This document shows, piece by piece, positions 7,601-13,839 of a stretch of 13,839 bases of DNA (position 1 is the first letter of the stretch; every line of letters starts with the position of its first letter). Location: NCBI GenBank assembly GCA_004297645.1, contig SCUG01000637.1, positions 1 to 13,839 of the forward strand. Direction: 5' to 3'. The DNA comes from Saprospiraceae bacterium (GTDB lineage: Bacteria; Bacteroidota; Bacteroidia; Chitinophagales; Saprospiraceae). The notes beneath the pieces are model-generated. The model was given only the letters and a program-made list of their open reading frames with translations, did not search any database and was not told the DNA's origin. The position numbers and the translations under genes are program-made.

Positions 7601-9142
7601 CAGGCCGCTTTCGGCGTCGTAGTTGATGAAGCCCTGCGACACAAGCTCGTAAAGCAGGGAGTTGATATTTTCTACCGAAAATTTGGGATTCAGCTTTTGA
7701 GCTACTCTGTCTGCCTCAATCACCCGCTCCCCGGTTTCATTGAATGCCACTTTGAGCAGGGCGATGGGGTTGGTGGAGGCGATGTTTTGCAGCCGCCGGT
7801 AGTCGCTTTCTTCAAAATATTGAAGTGACTCGAACATGGTTGGATTTATTCGCTTTCCAAAACCAAGCGAGCGGCGGTCGAAATAAAGGCTGTCTTTGTC
7901 CACCGAGTAGTCAAGCCTTTCAGCATCTATATTGACCTGGTGGAACGAATCGAAAAATGGGTTTCGGTCGCTTCCACGGTTACCGCGTGAAAGTTGCAAC
8001 TCCCGGCCGGGAATGTCGAACCTAAAATTTACCGAAGGGTGATAAATTGAATCACGCCCAAAATAGATGGTGGAAGCCACGCGCTCACCAACGATGCGCT
8101 CCTCCCTTTTGATGGTGAATAGCGCCGCCTTGCCGCGGTACAACAGCTCATTCTTATTGTTGCTCAATTGGATTTCGGCCTTTGCCTCAGATGTGCCAAA
8201 CCCGTACACTGTGGTGCCGTGCAGCCGGAAGCCACCGCGGTATTCGATGCCTTCGCCGAGGTTTTTGATGAGGAGAATTTCATTGGTTGATTCGAAGCGG
8301 GGGTAAGACCCTTCGGCGGTATTGTTTTTCGAAACCACCTTGTCGCTGAAACTACCTTCGACCATCCGATTGCCGAAAAACAGCGGGTAATGCATTTTTA
8401 CTTTTCCAACTTCGTAAAGGCTATTTTTGGTCTCAATTTCATAGGTGCCAAGTTCAGCATAAACATCAGGCTCTAAACCAAAGCGCTCCCAAGTGACCTG
8501 ACCGCCTTCTCCGCTCCAGATTTCCTCCACGATAGAATACACACCCGCTGTGGTTTTTATCACAATCGAATCGCCCTTTCGTTCGGCGATGAGGTCAAGT
8601 TTATCGTACTTTACCAAGGGCATTTCGTTCTCGAAAACGAGTTGGTAATCCTTGGCATTGGTCAGCCAATTGGTGCCAAGGTCTGAGATGCGGAGTGCAC
8701 CGCGCTCCAGAAACGGGTAACTAAAATCAATGAATTGGTGATAGGGATTCAATTTCCGGTTTTTGATGTGGAGCAAGACGCTGACGGCCACTTCGTGCCA
8801 GGCACTAAATCTTGCCTCGCCGTTTTCATCATTTTTTAAAATGGTGAGGATGTGGAGGTAATTCTTAAAATCCGGATTTGCAGTCATACTTTGCGCCAGC
8901 ATCAAATCAGCAGTTTGGCGGATTTGGGTCTGGTTGGCTTCGGTGAAGACGCCGCTGTTCCATTGGATGCTGAAGGCATCGAAGGCCTCTTCCAGGTCTT
9001 TCGATTTGCTGGCGGTCATCAAGTTCTCAAGCTGTTTGAAAAATTCTGCCGGATCTTCCGAGAACTTCTCAAGCCGCTGGGCCTGCAACCCTGTGGCTGT
9101 TAATAGAAAGGTGAAAAAGAAGCTAATCCAATATTTCATCAT
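4610..9142 (-). CDS. Giant exported beta-rich protein of unknown function
   Basis: 1510 residues. MMKYWISFFFTFLLTATGLQ with AQ is a clear signal peptide (start at 9142 or the second Met at 9139); no further membrane segment is seen. Residues about 25-165 look helical. About 170-440 are beta-rich. About 445-525 form a helical patch resembling a winged helix (SVENINSLLYELVSQGFI, then LVELKDKIFHYADAS). About 530-1400 are again long runs of strands with many short F/Y-x-G-K and G-x-x-x-F units (FKGKIDLSNKGFLGQGTL; LWFQGKTALYDLKSNYLKIG, about 990-1010). The middle of this part resembles OstA/LptA-like or AsmA-like strand repeats. The C-terminal 150 residues (IPMNWDRDYQSFVS; LYIYLKSPSQLYYFFGYRQG) look like a compact conserved domain. 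No T9SS tail, beta-barrel signature or enzyme motif was found. Inference: a periplasmic or cell-envelope structural or assembly protein. It lies 89 bases downstream of prmA. Confidence 0.9.
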   Translation of the reverse strand: MMKYWISFFFTFLLTATGLQAQRLEKFSEDPAEFFKQLENLMTASKSKDLEEAFDAFSIQWNSGVFTEANQTQIRQTADLMLAQSMTANPDFKNYLHILTILKNDENGEARFSAWHEVAVSVLLHIKNRKLNPYHQFIDFSYPFLERGALRISDLGTNWLTNAKDYQLVFENEMPLVKYDKLDLIAERKGDSIVIKTTAGVYSIVEEIWSGEGGQVTWERFGLEPDVYAELGTYEIETKNSLYEVGKVKMHYPLFFGNRMVEGSFSDKVVSKNNTAEGSYPRFESTNEILLIKNLGEGIEYRGGFRLHGTTVYGFGTSEAKAEIQLSNNKNELLYRGKAALFTIKREERIVGERVASTIYFGRDSIYHPSVNFRFDIPGRELQLSRGNRGSDRNPFFDSFHQVNIDAERLDYSVDKDSLYFDRRSLGFGKRINPTMFESLQYFEESDYRRLQNIASTNPIALLKVAFNETGERVIEADRVAQKLNPKFSVENINSLLYELVSQGFINYDAESGLVELKDKIFHYADASQKKVDFDILKISSETNETNGVFDLRDKSLAINGVSNVELSYPQKVAFKPLGESLRMRQNRDMDFDGKLFAGFTTYVGKDFHFQYAPFQVTMDSCRYFDMYLPTGELDENKRPLAYSIGSRIEHLNGVLLVDAPANKSGREEIEIFPSLESKKNSFVYYDYPKIQGGAYVRDSFYFKLKPFSIPSLDKYAKNDIHFKGEMYPAGIFPVFDETLLVKEDTSLGFLTTTPVAGFPSYQGKGNFKGKIDLSNKGFLGQGTLNYLGAVVNSEDFIFKPKQLTGSAERFDLAENRLGKIEVPQATGKDVTIDWRPYEDSMYVSSKEAPFELFKEGLHTLKGTLILTPSGLKARGLFDWDKASMNSTLFSFGAHAASADTSDLKIKAFNAGALALTTSNLNGRVDFDEQMGRFRANAEFLTTTLPYNQYETSFNEFDWDMKKETVNFKVKEGKLGSFRSIHPDQDSLWFQGKTALYDLKSNYLKIGGVPYIVTSDAFVYPETGDIEVQPNAVITELTNARIVADTINHYHVINRAKVKILGKKEYRASGFYEYNIGDKKQEIEFAEIIGTRVGKGSQSTKASVTRATGQVKERDQFFIDHKTKFQGTISLEADKPNLRFEGFAELQSPSLPSTNWFSLSCEGDKNDLSIAYDTPLSPDGEQLFTGLFLSKETASAYPRVMMPTYFRKDRAILPVKGIFQYDEKGDKFIFGDSLKVLGGASVLRGNKLVYDNKTGKIEMEGKLNLGSALTNVSVQAAGNVTTQFGEMLVDTLMGTSAMSSELKAEVMLGANIILPASLMKIVASDFQSSTFDATPIVFAKDMNFYRHSVAELFPENDDMRQAIDGISIGTLVIPKKYNKFSFLFDKIPMNWDRDYQSFVSTTKKLGLMSVDGETVNTYITAYIEVKMPTNDDDRLYIYLKSPSQLYYFFGYRQGVLNVASNNTRFMDELLGLKEKERIIKVSENEVYEIAPVEEGTAQAFVNRIEAVQKN

Positions 9143-9231
9143 GCGGTCGTGTTGTCTGCGTTTAGCCGAAGTCCGGCATAAATAGCGGAGTGTTTCGTTG
9201 CAGTATTTTGCTTAAAACAGGAGAAGATATT

Positions 9232-10059
9232 TCAGTCTTGGCGAACGCTTTTAATGGAAAGCCAATTGTTCTTTTTGAGAATTTCGAGCGTTCTGAATCC
9301 GGCCTTTTTCTGGGCCTCCACCACCATTTGTTCGTCGGTCAGCAGAATGCCCGATGCCACCAAAATCCCGCCCGCCAAAAGCCGCCCGGATAACGTGGGC
9401 AAAGAGTCCAAAATTACATGCCGGTTAATATTAGCGAGGATGACGTCGTATTGCCGTTGCGGCACATCGTTCAATGTGCCGTGGATGGCGTGGATGTTTG
9501 AAACACCATTGATTTTGGCATTCTCCTGCGTGTTCAAAAACGACTGCTCCTCGATGTCCACGGCATCCACTTCGTCTGCACCAAGTTTCGATGCCAGAAT
9601 CGAAAGTATCCCGGTTCCGCAGCCGAAGTCCAACACATTTTTCGCGGTAAATGCGATGCGTTGCATGTGCTGGATGACTATAAAAGTGGTCTCGTGGTGG
9701 CCGGTGCCGAAAGCCATTTTCGGGTTAATGACAATCTCGTGGGCTACCTGTTGTAGGGGCGGATGGAAATCGGCCCGGATGCCACAGAAATCACCCACCA
9801 CCACCGGCTCAAAGTTCGACTCCCAGAGACGGTTCCAGTTTTGGCCGGGAATGAGCGTTTTCACCATACTAAAATCGTGCTGCTGCCGCAGAGATTCCAC
9901 GTAGATTTCCACTTTTCTGTCAAGTGCAACAACGGGCAAAAAGGCATCGAAGCCCTCCTCTTTTTCTTCAAACATCTCGAAGGGTTGTGAGCTGAACAGA
10001 GCGATGAGGATTTCCATTTTGTCTGGCGGACACAGGATAGAGAATTTGTAGTAGTCCAT
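9232..10059 (-). CDS. prmA: Ribosomal protein L11 methyltransferase
   Basis: 275 residues, close to the family's usual length. PrmA uses S-adenosylmethionine to methylate amino groups of ribosomal protein L11 in the cytoplasm. Visible marks are NPKMAFGTGHHETT (112-125), the PrmA-specific loop; SAM motif I VLDFGCGTG (142-150); the acidic residue after strand 2 in DAVDIE (165-170); and DVILANINRHVIL (205-217), motif IV. Residues 1-90 form the L11-recognition domain, with NWNRLWESNFEPV near 74-86. The C-terminus ends NNWLSIKSVRQD, as in relatives. The start is fixed by MDYYKFSI; no Shine-Dalgarno is present, and a 14-bp hairpin ends 14 bases before the ATG. Its neighbours have no obvious link to ribosome modification. 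Confidence 0.96.
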   Translation of the reverse strand: MDYYKFSILCPPDKMEILIALFSSQPFEMFEEKEEGFDAFLPVVALDRKVEIYVESLRQQHDFSMVKTLIPGQNWNRLWESNFEPVVVGDFCGIRADFHPPLQQVAHEIVINPKMAFGTGHHETTFIVIQHMQRIAFTAKNVLDFGCGTGILSILASKLGADEVDAVDIEEQSFLNTQENAKINGVSNIHAIHGTLNDVPQRQYDVILANINRHVILDSLPTLSGRLLAGGILVASGILLTDEQMVVEAQKKAGFRTLEILKKNNWLSIKSVRQD

Positions 10060-10069
10060 GATTCATTTG

Positions 10070-10108
10070 AAAACAAGTCCTGTAAGCTTCCTCAGCTTAC
10101 AGGACTTG
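10070..10108 (-). terminator. Hairpin plus T-run between the DinB gene and prmA
   Basis: A perfect 14-bp inverted repeat, CAAGTCCTGTAAGC / GCTTACAGGACTTG, with a 7-base loop (10074-10108), is followed on the minus strand by TTTT (10070-10073). It has the form of an intrinsic terminator for the DinB transcript, 34 bases past that stop. It also lies only 14 bases upstream of the prmA start codon, so prmA must either be read through or start from a promoter within or very near the hairpin. No TAnnTTTG word is visible between them. Confidence 0.75.
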
Positions 10109-10142
10109 ATGGCTGGTGTGTGATAGTACCTGGCAGAGTGCA

Positions 10143-10670
10143 TCAGGCATTTTTCTTTTTCGACTGTTGCTCTTTCCAGTATCTGAGCGTAGAAGGAGCT
10201 ACCCCGGTTTCGGGGCCTGCCTCCACCTTGGATGCCACTACTTTTAGTCCCATCTTTATAATGGCTAAATGGTGTACGGCATGGTCGTAAGCGTACATCA
10301 GTTCCCGTGCGGCAGAGGATTGAACCGGGGGCCGCTCTTCGTTGAAATCAGAGGAGAAATCGGCCAGGATTTCCACGGGTGTTGCTTCCTCCACACTTTC
10401 GGTCTGCCGGGCAAGGTTCTCTAAAATGGCAGCCGCATAGCCTGGCTCCTGCTCCATTCGCAGGTCCCGCTGACGTTTGGTGTAATCTATACGGCCTGCG
10501 GCCAAACCCTTTAAAAGGCAGTCGTAAAAGTCGAGGATATGCCGGAAATGCTGACCGATGGAAGAACCATTGAATAGCTCCAATGGGCGGGAGTAAGTGT
10601 CCTCATCGAGTTTTTCGAGCAACCCGGCTATTTGCCGGAGGATGATGTCTGTGCCTTGCTTGCAATTCAT
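10143..10670 (-). CDS. DinB family protein (YfiT/DinB four-helix bundle)
   Basis: 175 residues, usual for the family. DinB-like proteins are four-helix bundles that bind a divalent metal with three histidines, and many act in thiol-dependent or stress chemistry. Here SIGQHFRHILDFYDCLLKG (38-56) supplies H41/H44, and YDHAVHHLAIIKMGL (128-142) supplies H130, H133 and H134, so the metal site looks intact. It is probably cytoplasmic: there is no signal peptide, and the tail is basic (KEQQSKKKNA). The start MNCKQGTDIILRQIAGLLEK fits the first helix of the fold. The substrate is unknown, and SOS induction should not be assumed from the family name. It follows the coiled-coil gene by 93 bases holding an imperfect inverted repeat. 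Confidence 0.88.
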   Translation of the reverse strand: MNCKQGTDIILRQIAGLLEKLDEDTYSRPLELFNGSSIGQHFRHILDFYDCLLKGLAAGRIDYTKRQRDLRMEQEPGYAAAILENLARQTESVEEATPVEILADFSSDFNEERPPVQSSAARELMYAYDHAVHHLAIIKMGLKVVASKVEAGPETGVAPSTLRYWKEQQSKKKNA

Positions 10671-10690
10671 AAAATGTTCGTTACGCTTTA

Positions 10691-10756
10691 GGAGGTTCAG
10701 GAGGTTTAGTTTAATCCCCCTGTAATTTCTAAACTTTCAAAACCTCCAGGCCCTCC
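10691..10756. repeat. Nested imperfect inverted repeat with 9-base word structure
   Basis: The arms GGAGGTTCAGGAGGTTTAG (10691-10709) and CAAAACCTCCAGGCCCTCC (10738-10756) pair at 15 of 19 positions and enclose a second pair AGTTTA/TAAACT (10708-10713, 10730-10735). The left arm itself is two 9-base words, ggaggttca and ggaggttta. It lies between the coiled-coil gene stop and the DinB start, ending 20 bases before that ATG. There is no T-run, so it is a weak terminator candidate at best; it could be a leader structure. Confidence 0.55.
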
Positions 10757-10763
10757 CAAACCT

Positions 10764-11318
10764 TCATTCGAGGTAGTTCTGGATGTGTTGGAGGTCAAGG
10801 TCAATCTGATTGAGGATGCTCTGATGAGTGTGCTCGAATTGCTCTTTGGTCGCTTCGATTTTTTTCATCTCCCCGGTGATTTGGCCATCAGCCGCATCAA
10901 TGGTGGCCTGCGACTTAGCAATCTCATTTTGGAGTTTTACCATCTCTGCACTCCAAGCTTCAATGAGCGTTTTGAGTTTTTCCACCTCCTGCTGTTTCGA
11001 CTTCACCCGCTTTTGCAATTGGTTGTTGAGCGCTTTGTCGAATTGCTCCTTTTCATTCACCAAAACTTGTTTATAATGTTGGGCAGTAGCCACGAGTTTG
11101 TCTTTGGTCAGGCCAACGGTAGAGGCGGTGGCGAATGCCGATTTGTAGGCGGTTTCTTCCGGGAGGTTCATCGTTTGCATGCGGGCCAACGACAACTTAA
11201 ACTCTAAATAATCAAAGCCTGGCAGATTGTTCTTCTCTAAAGCGTTGGTTAAAAAATCCACACTCTTCCCATCGAGGCCGTGTGTTGTGCCAAAAATATT
11301 CTTAAGGTCGTTGTTCAT
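10764..11318 (-). CDS. Uncharacterised coiled-coil protein
   Basis: 184 residues, no signal peptide or membrane segment, so cytoplasmic. I do not recognise a named family. Residues 1-80 are short helices (GKSVDFLTNALEKNNLPGFD; YLEFKLSLARMQTMNLPEE). From about 80 to the end there is an almost unbroken heptad-rich coiled coil, high in K, E and Q (QLQKRVKSKQQEVEKLKTLI; EIAKSQATIDAADGQITGEM), ending DLDLQHIQNYLE. The length and layout suggest a self-associating or scaffold protein. It is the first gene of the minus-strand row, with an exact -7 promoter word 23 bases upstream, and it diverges from the type B surface protein gene. Confidence 0.8.
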   Translation of the reverse strand: MNNDLKNIFGTTHGLDGKSVDFLTNALEKNNLPGFDYLEFKLSLARMQTMNLPEETAYKSAFATASTVGLTKDKLVATAQHYKQVLVNEKEQFDKALNNQLQKRVKSKQQEVEKLKTLIEAWSAEMVKLQNEIAKSQATIDAADGQITGEMKKIEATKEQFEHTHQSILNQIDLDLQHIQNYLE

Positions 11319-11340
11319 TTCACACGTCGTTAGTTAACGG

Positions 11341-11348
11341 CAAATATA
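11341..11348 (-). promoter_or_regulatory. -7 promoter element of the coiled-coil gene
   Basis: The minus strand reads TATATTTG, an exact match to the Bacteroidota consensus TAnnTTTG. A start of transcription 5-8 bases further on would leave a leader of only about 10-20 bases before ATG 11318. No good -33 TTTG was found at the usual distance. Confidence 0.55.
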
Positions 11349-11437
11349 GAAAACTGTTGAGGAGTTCGATTCCCAAAAAAGTCCGTCGGCCGATGAACAA
11401 GACTAATGATTAGATGAACGCTTGTGGCAGCTTGCAC

Positions 11438-11445
11438 TAACTTTG
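11438..11445 (+). promoter_or_regulatory. -7 promoter element of the type B surface protein gene
   Basis: TAACTTTG matches the Bacteroidota -7 consensus exactly and sits 20 bases before ATG 11466, giving a very short leader. No clear -33 element was found. It faces away from the -7 element at 11341-11348, about 90 bases off, in the same 147-base divergent gap. Confidence 0.55.
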
Positions 11446-11465
11446 TCTTTTCAAATGCAGAATCC

Positions 11466-13839
11466 ATGCGAACTACCTTGATTAGACCTTTCTTTTGGTG
11501 GATGCTGAGCCTGGCACCCGCCGCCCTTTTTTCCCAGCAAAAAGAGTGCGTCATCGTCGAATGGTCGCACCATTTCGGTGGTTCCGCCCAAGACCAGGCC
11601 AACGAAATTCGTCAAACCCAGGATGGCGGTTTTATCGTCGCCGGATACTCCCGGTCGGCCAACCAGGACGTCACTCAGAATCACGGAGGCGCCGACTTTT
11701 GGGTGCTGAAGCTCGATAGCCTTGGCGTTCTTCAATGGCAAAAATCGCTGGGCGGCAGCGGCGACGACATCGCCACTGCGGTGGTGGAAGCCACCAATGG
11801 CGATTTCCTCATTGCCGGAGGCACCACCTCAAACGACGGCCAGGTGTCAGGCAATCATGGGCAGGAAGACGTTTGGGTGGTGAGGCTCGATGCCTCCGGC
11901 AATTTGCAGTCTGCTAAATGTTTCGGCGGCACTAAAAACGAAAGAACGGAAGCCCTGAACATTACCCCCGGCGGAGGCTTTATTTTGGCGGGCTACTCCC
12001 AATCGAGCAACGGCGACCTGACCAGCAATAATGGCGATTTCGATTATTGGATACTCAAACTCGACGCCGCCGCTAACATCGAATGGCAAAAGAATTTCGG
12101 TGGCACCCTCTCCGACTGGGGCTTCGACATTGCACCCACGCCCGATGGCGGCTATATTGCCACCGGCTCTACATTTTCCAACGATGGCAACGTCAGCGCC
12201 AATCAGGGTTTTTATGATTATTGGGCCGTCAAGCTGCAAGCCAATGGCGATTTGCAGTGGGAGAAAAATTTCGGCGGCGCGGGCGAAGAGCGGGCTTATG
12301 CCATTGACGTCCGGCAAGACGGCACCACGGTCATAGGCGGCACCTCCATATCGGGTAGCGGCGATGTGAGTGGCAACAACGGAAGTTACGATTTCTGGGC
12401 CATTGGCCTCGATGCCACCGGCACGATGCTGTGGAGCCACAACTATGGTGGCTCGCAGGAAGACAGAGCTTTTGGCATGAAAGGACTTAGCGCCGGGGGA
12501 TACCTGCTCGCAGGCATGAGCGTCTCTTCCAACGGCAACATCTCCCAAAACCACGGCAGTAAAGACGCCTGGCTCCTCCGTTTGGACGACACTGGCAATC
12601 TCGTTTGGGAAAAGAATTTTGGCGGTACCCTCGATGACCGCTTCTACGACATCCGCCCGCTGAACGGTGGCGGCTTCGTGGCCGCTGGTTTTTCAACCTC
12701 CACCGACTTCGACCTCGGCGGCAACTACGGCGCTCAGGATGTATGGGTCATCAAACTGGCTCCAGATAGTCTCATTCTCAGCTTGGGCACCGACACCCTC
12801 CTTTGTGCCGGCGAAATGACCCTGCTCGATGTGCCCGATGACAATTTCACCTACCTCTGGCAGGATGGCTCCATGGATACCTCCTTCACCGTGACCACGG
12901 CGGGGCAATACTGGCTGGAGGTGGACAGGGCCGGCTGTAAGGCCCGCGATACCATCGAGGTGGCGTATGTCTCCGAAACGCCTGTTGACCTTGGCCCTGA
13001 TACCGTGCTTTGCGAGGGCCAATCCTTAGTGCTCAACCCCGGCATCCCCGGCGCCCAATACCTCTGGGACGATGGCACCTCCGGGCAAACGATTACCGTC
13101 ACCTCACCCGGCGAGCATTGGATTGCGCTGAGCAAAGACGGCTGTGAATATTTAGACACCATCGCAGTGGGCTTCATCTTCGTGGACCTCGAACTTGGCC
13201 CCGATACCTTGCTTTGCGACGGCCAAACCCTGTGGCTCGACGTCACTACTACCAATGCCGGTTACCTCTGGAGCGACCAGTCCGATGCGGCCAACTTCCA
13301 GATAACCGGGCCTGGCGAATACTGGGTAAAGGTGGGACAGAGCGGCTGCCAGAAAACGGACACTATTTCGGTGGATTACCAATTGAGGCCAGACAGCATG
13401 TTGGCGCACTACACATACATTTGTGAAAACGAGGCGCTCTGGCTGGATGCCACTCAGCCTTCACCAGCTACTTATTTATGGGATAATAGCACCACGTCGC
13501 CCCGGCTGAGGATAGTGCAGCCCGGCACTTACTCGGTGGAGGTCACCCTGCGGGGCTGCCCGTTCATTGACGAAATCACGGTGAGGCCCTGCGAAAACTG
13601 CCTGTACATCCCCAACGCTTTCTCGCCAAATGCCGACGGCATCAACGACGAATTCCAGGCCTATCCGGCCTGCGAAATTTATAATTTTAGAATGAAAATC
13701 TTCAACCGCTGGGGCGGCCTTGTCTTCCAATCGGATGACCCCGAAACAGGCTGGGACGGCAACGGCAACCCGCTCGCGCCGGTGGAGGCGTGCTGGCCCG
13801 GCGGTCCTGGGTTGTCGCGAGACGAACTCGACTGCGACG
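11466..13839 (+). CDS. Large T9SS type B surface protein with beta-propeller and Ig-like repeats (3' end missing)
   Basis: The frame opens at ATG 11466 and runs 791 codons to the right edge without a stop. Residues 1-24 are a signal peptide (MRTTLIRPFFWWMLSLAPAA then LFSQ). Residues 37-442 are seven repeats of exactly 58 residues, each starting FGG-like and ending DxWxxxLDxxGxLxW, with DGGyixaG in the middle; this predicts a seven-bladed beta-propeller. Residues 440-711 hold four Ig-like repeats of about 68 residues (LGPDTLLCDGQ, YLW, GEYWV, GC), each with a conserved pair of cysteines that could form a disulphide. From residue 713, LYIPNAFSPNADGINDEFQ and FNRWGGLVF with GWDGNGNPLAP mark the CHU_C (gliding-motility-associated, type B) sorting domain. 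Its usual ending is replaced by unrelated residues in the last 20 codons. Inference: surface adhesin or binding protein exported by T9SS. Confidence 0.93.
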   Translation, partial: MRTTLIRPFFWWMLSLAPAALFSQQKECVIVEWSHHFGGSAQDQANEIRQTQDGGFIVAGYSRSANQDVTQNHGGADFWVLKLDSLGVLQWQKSLGGSGDDIATAVVEATNGDFLIAGGTTSNDGQVSGNHGQEDVWVVRLDASGNLQSAKCFGGTKNERTEALNITPGGGFILAGYSQSSNGDLTSNNGDFDYWILKLDAAANIEWQKNFGGTLSDWGFDIAPTPDGGYIATGSTFSNDGNVSANQGFYDYWAVKLQANGDLQWEKNFGGAGEERAYAIDVRQDGTTVIGGTSISGSGDVSGNNGSYDFWAIGLDATGTMLWSHNYGGSQEDRAFGMKGLSAGGYLLAGMSVSSNGNISQNHGSKDAWLLRLDDTGNLVWEKNFGGTLDDRFYDIRPLNGGGFVAAGFSTSTDFDLGGNYGAQDVWVIKLAPDSLILSLGTDTLLCAGEMTLLDVPDDNFTYLWQDGSMDTSFTVTTAGQYWLEVDRAGCKARDTIEVAYVSETPVDLGPDTVLCEGQSLVLNPGIPGAQYLWDDGTSGQTITVTSPGEHWIALSKDGCEYLDTIAVGFIFVDLELGPDTLLCDGQTLWLDVTTTNAGYLWSDQSDAANFQITGPGEYWVKVGQSGCQKTDTISVDYQLRPDSMLAHYTYICENEALWLDATQPSPATYLWDNSTTSPRLRIVQPGTYSVEVTLRGCPFIDEITVRPCENCLYIPNAFSPNADGINDEFQAYPACEIYNFRMKIFNRWGGLVFQSDDPETGWDGNGNPLAPVEACWPGGPGLSRDELDCD
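11574..12791 (+). repeat. Seven tandem 174-base coding repeats (58 residues each)
   Basis: Units begin at 11574, 11748, 11922, 12096, 12270, 12444 and 12618. Each encodes 58 residues with no insertion or deletion, with consensus FGGsxxDxaxxI, DGGyixaGxSxSndGdvsxNxG and DyWvvkLDaxGxlxW. The DNA has diverged (different codons), so this is old duplication kept in register by structure. Confidence 0.9.
12783..13598 (+). repeat. Four tandem Ig-like coding repeats
   Basis: Units start at 12783, 12990, 13194 and 13401 (spacing 207, 204 and 207 bases). Each has C at position 8, YLW in the middle, G-x-Y/H-W/S-x-V/A near the end, and a second C. The first three start LG(P/T)DT(L/V)LC; the fourth is the most diverged (LAHYTYIC). 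Confidence 0.85.

Noticed and set aside
6797..7828. Second long plus-strand open frame (343 codons) antisense to the 1510-aa gene
   Set aside because: Same reasons; its composition mirrors the codon use of the opposite gene and no family motif is visible.
9165..9177. GCCG/CGGC hairpin upstream of the 1510-aa gene as a terminator of prmA
   Set aside because: Only four base pairs and no following T-run on the minus strand.
11847..12554. Minus-strand open frame of 235 codons opposite the propeller repeats
   Set aside because: Its apparent internal repeats are only the mirror of the 174-base coding repeats; no start signal or domain.
11574..12791. CRISPR array or DNA-level satellite
   Set aside because: The repeats are coding, diverged at DNA level, 174 bases long and without spacers; they are protein structural repeats.

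Overview
The window looks like chromosomal DNA from a Bacteroidota bacterium, most likely of the Saprospiria/Chitinophagia kind. Three things point there. Secreted proteins carry both kinds of type IX secretion (T9SS) sorting domain: a type A domain at the end of the 473..2929 gene and a CHU_C/type B domain at the right edge. A DUF4412 protein is present. Start codons lack Shine-Dalgarno sequences, and several gaps hold exact Bacteroidota -7 promoter words (TAnnTTTG). No tRNA, rRNA, CRISPR array, integrase or transposase was seen. No gap between genes exceeds 300 bases.

Left part (1..3132, minus strand): two large secreted proteins lie in tandem. The left one (1..350) is cut by the window edge. 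The other (473..2929) is a complete multidomain T9SS type A cargo protein. They share an N-terminal layout and are probably paralogues.

Middle (3133..11318, minus strand): a co-directional row of six genes with gaps of about 80 to 135 bases. In transcription order these are a 184-aa coiled-coil protein, a DinB-family protein, the ribosomal protein L11 methyltransferase PrmA, a 1510-aa exported beta-rich protein of unknown function, a DEDDh 3'-5' exonuclease of the ERI-1/3'hExo type, and a DUF4412 exported protein. The row begins behind a TATATTTG -7 element (11341..11348) and ends at a perfect 15-bp hairpin (3078..3110). Inverted repeats directly in front of the DinB, prmA and DUF4412 start codons suggest it is split into several transcripts or has leader control.

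Right part (11466..13839, plus strand): a divergent gene encodes a large T9SS type B surface protein. It has a signal peptide, seven exact 58-residue repeats (probably a seven-bladed beta-propeller), four cysteine-bearing Ig-like repeats of about 68 residues, and the start of a CHU_C domain. The last 60 or so bases no longer read like CHU_C, which suggests a frameshift or bad sequence at a contig end.

The strongest candidates for undescribed biology are the 1510-aa protein, with a winged-helix-like insert and OstA/LptA-like strand repeats; the recurring start-proximal hairpins; and the heptamer-period degenerate repeats, which fill three different intergenic gaps with three different words. 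No defence system, biosynthetic cluster or mobile element was found.
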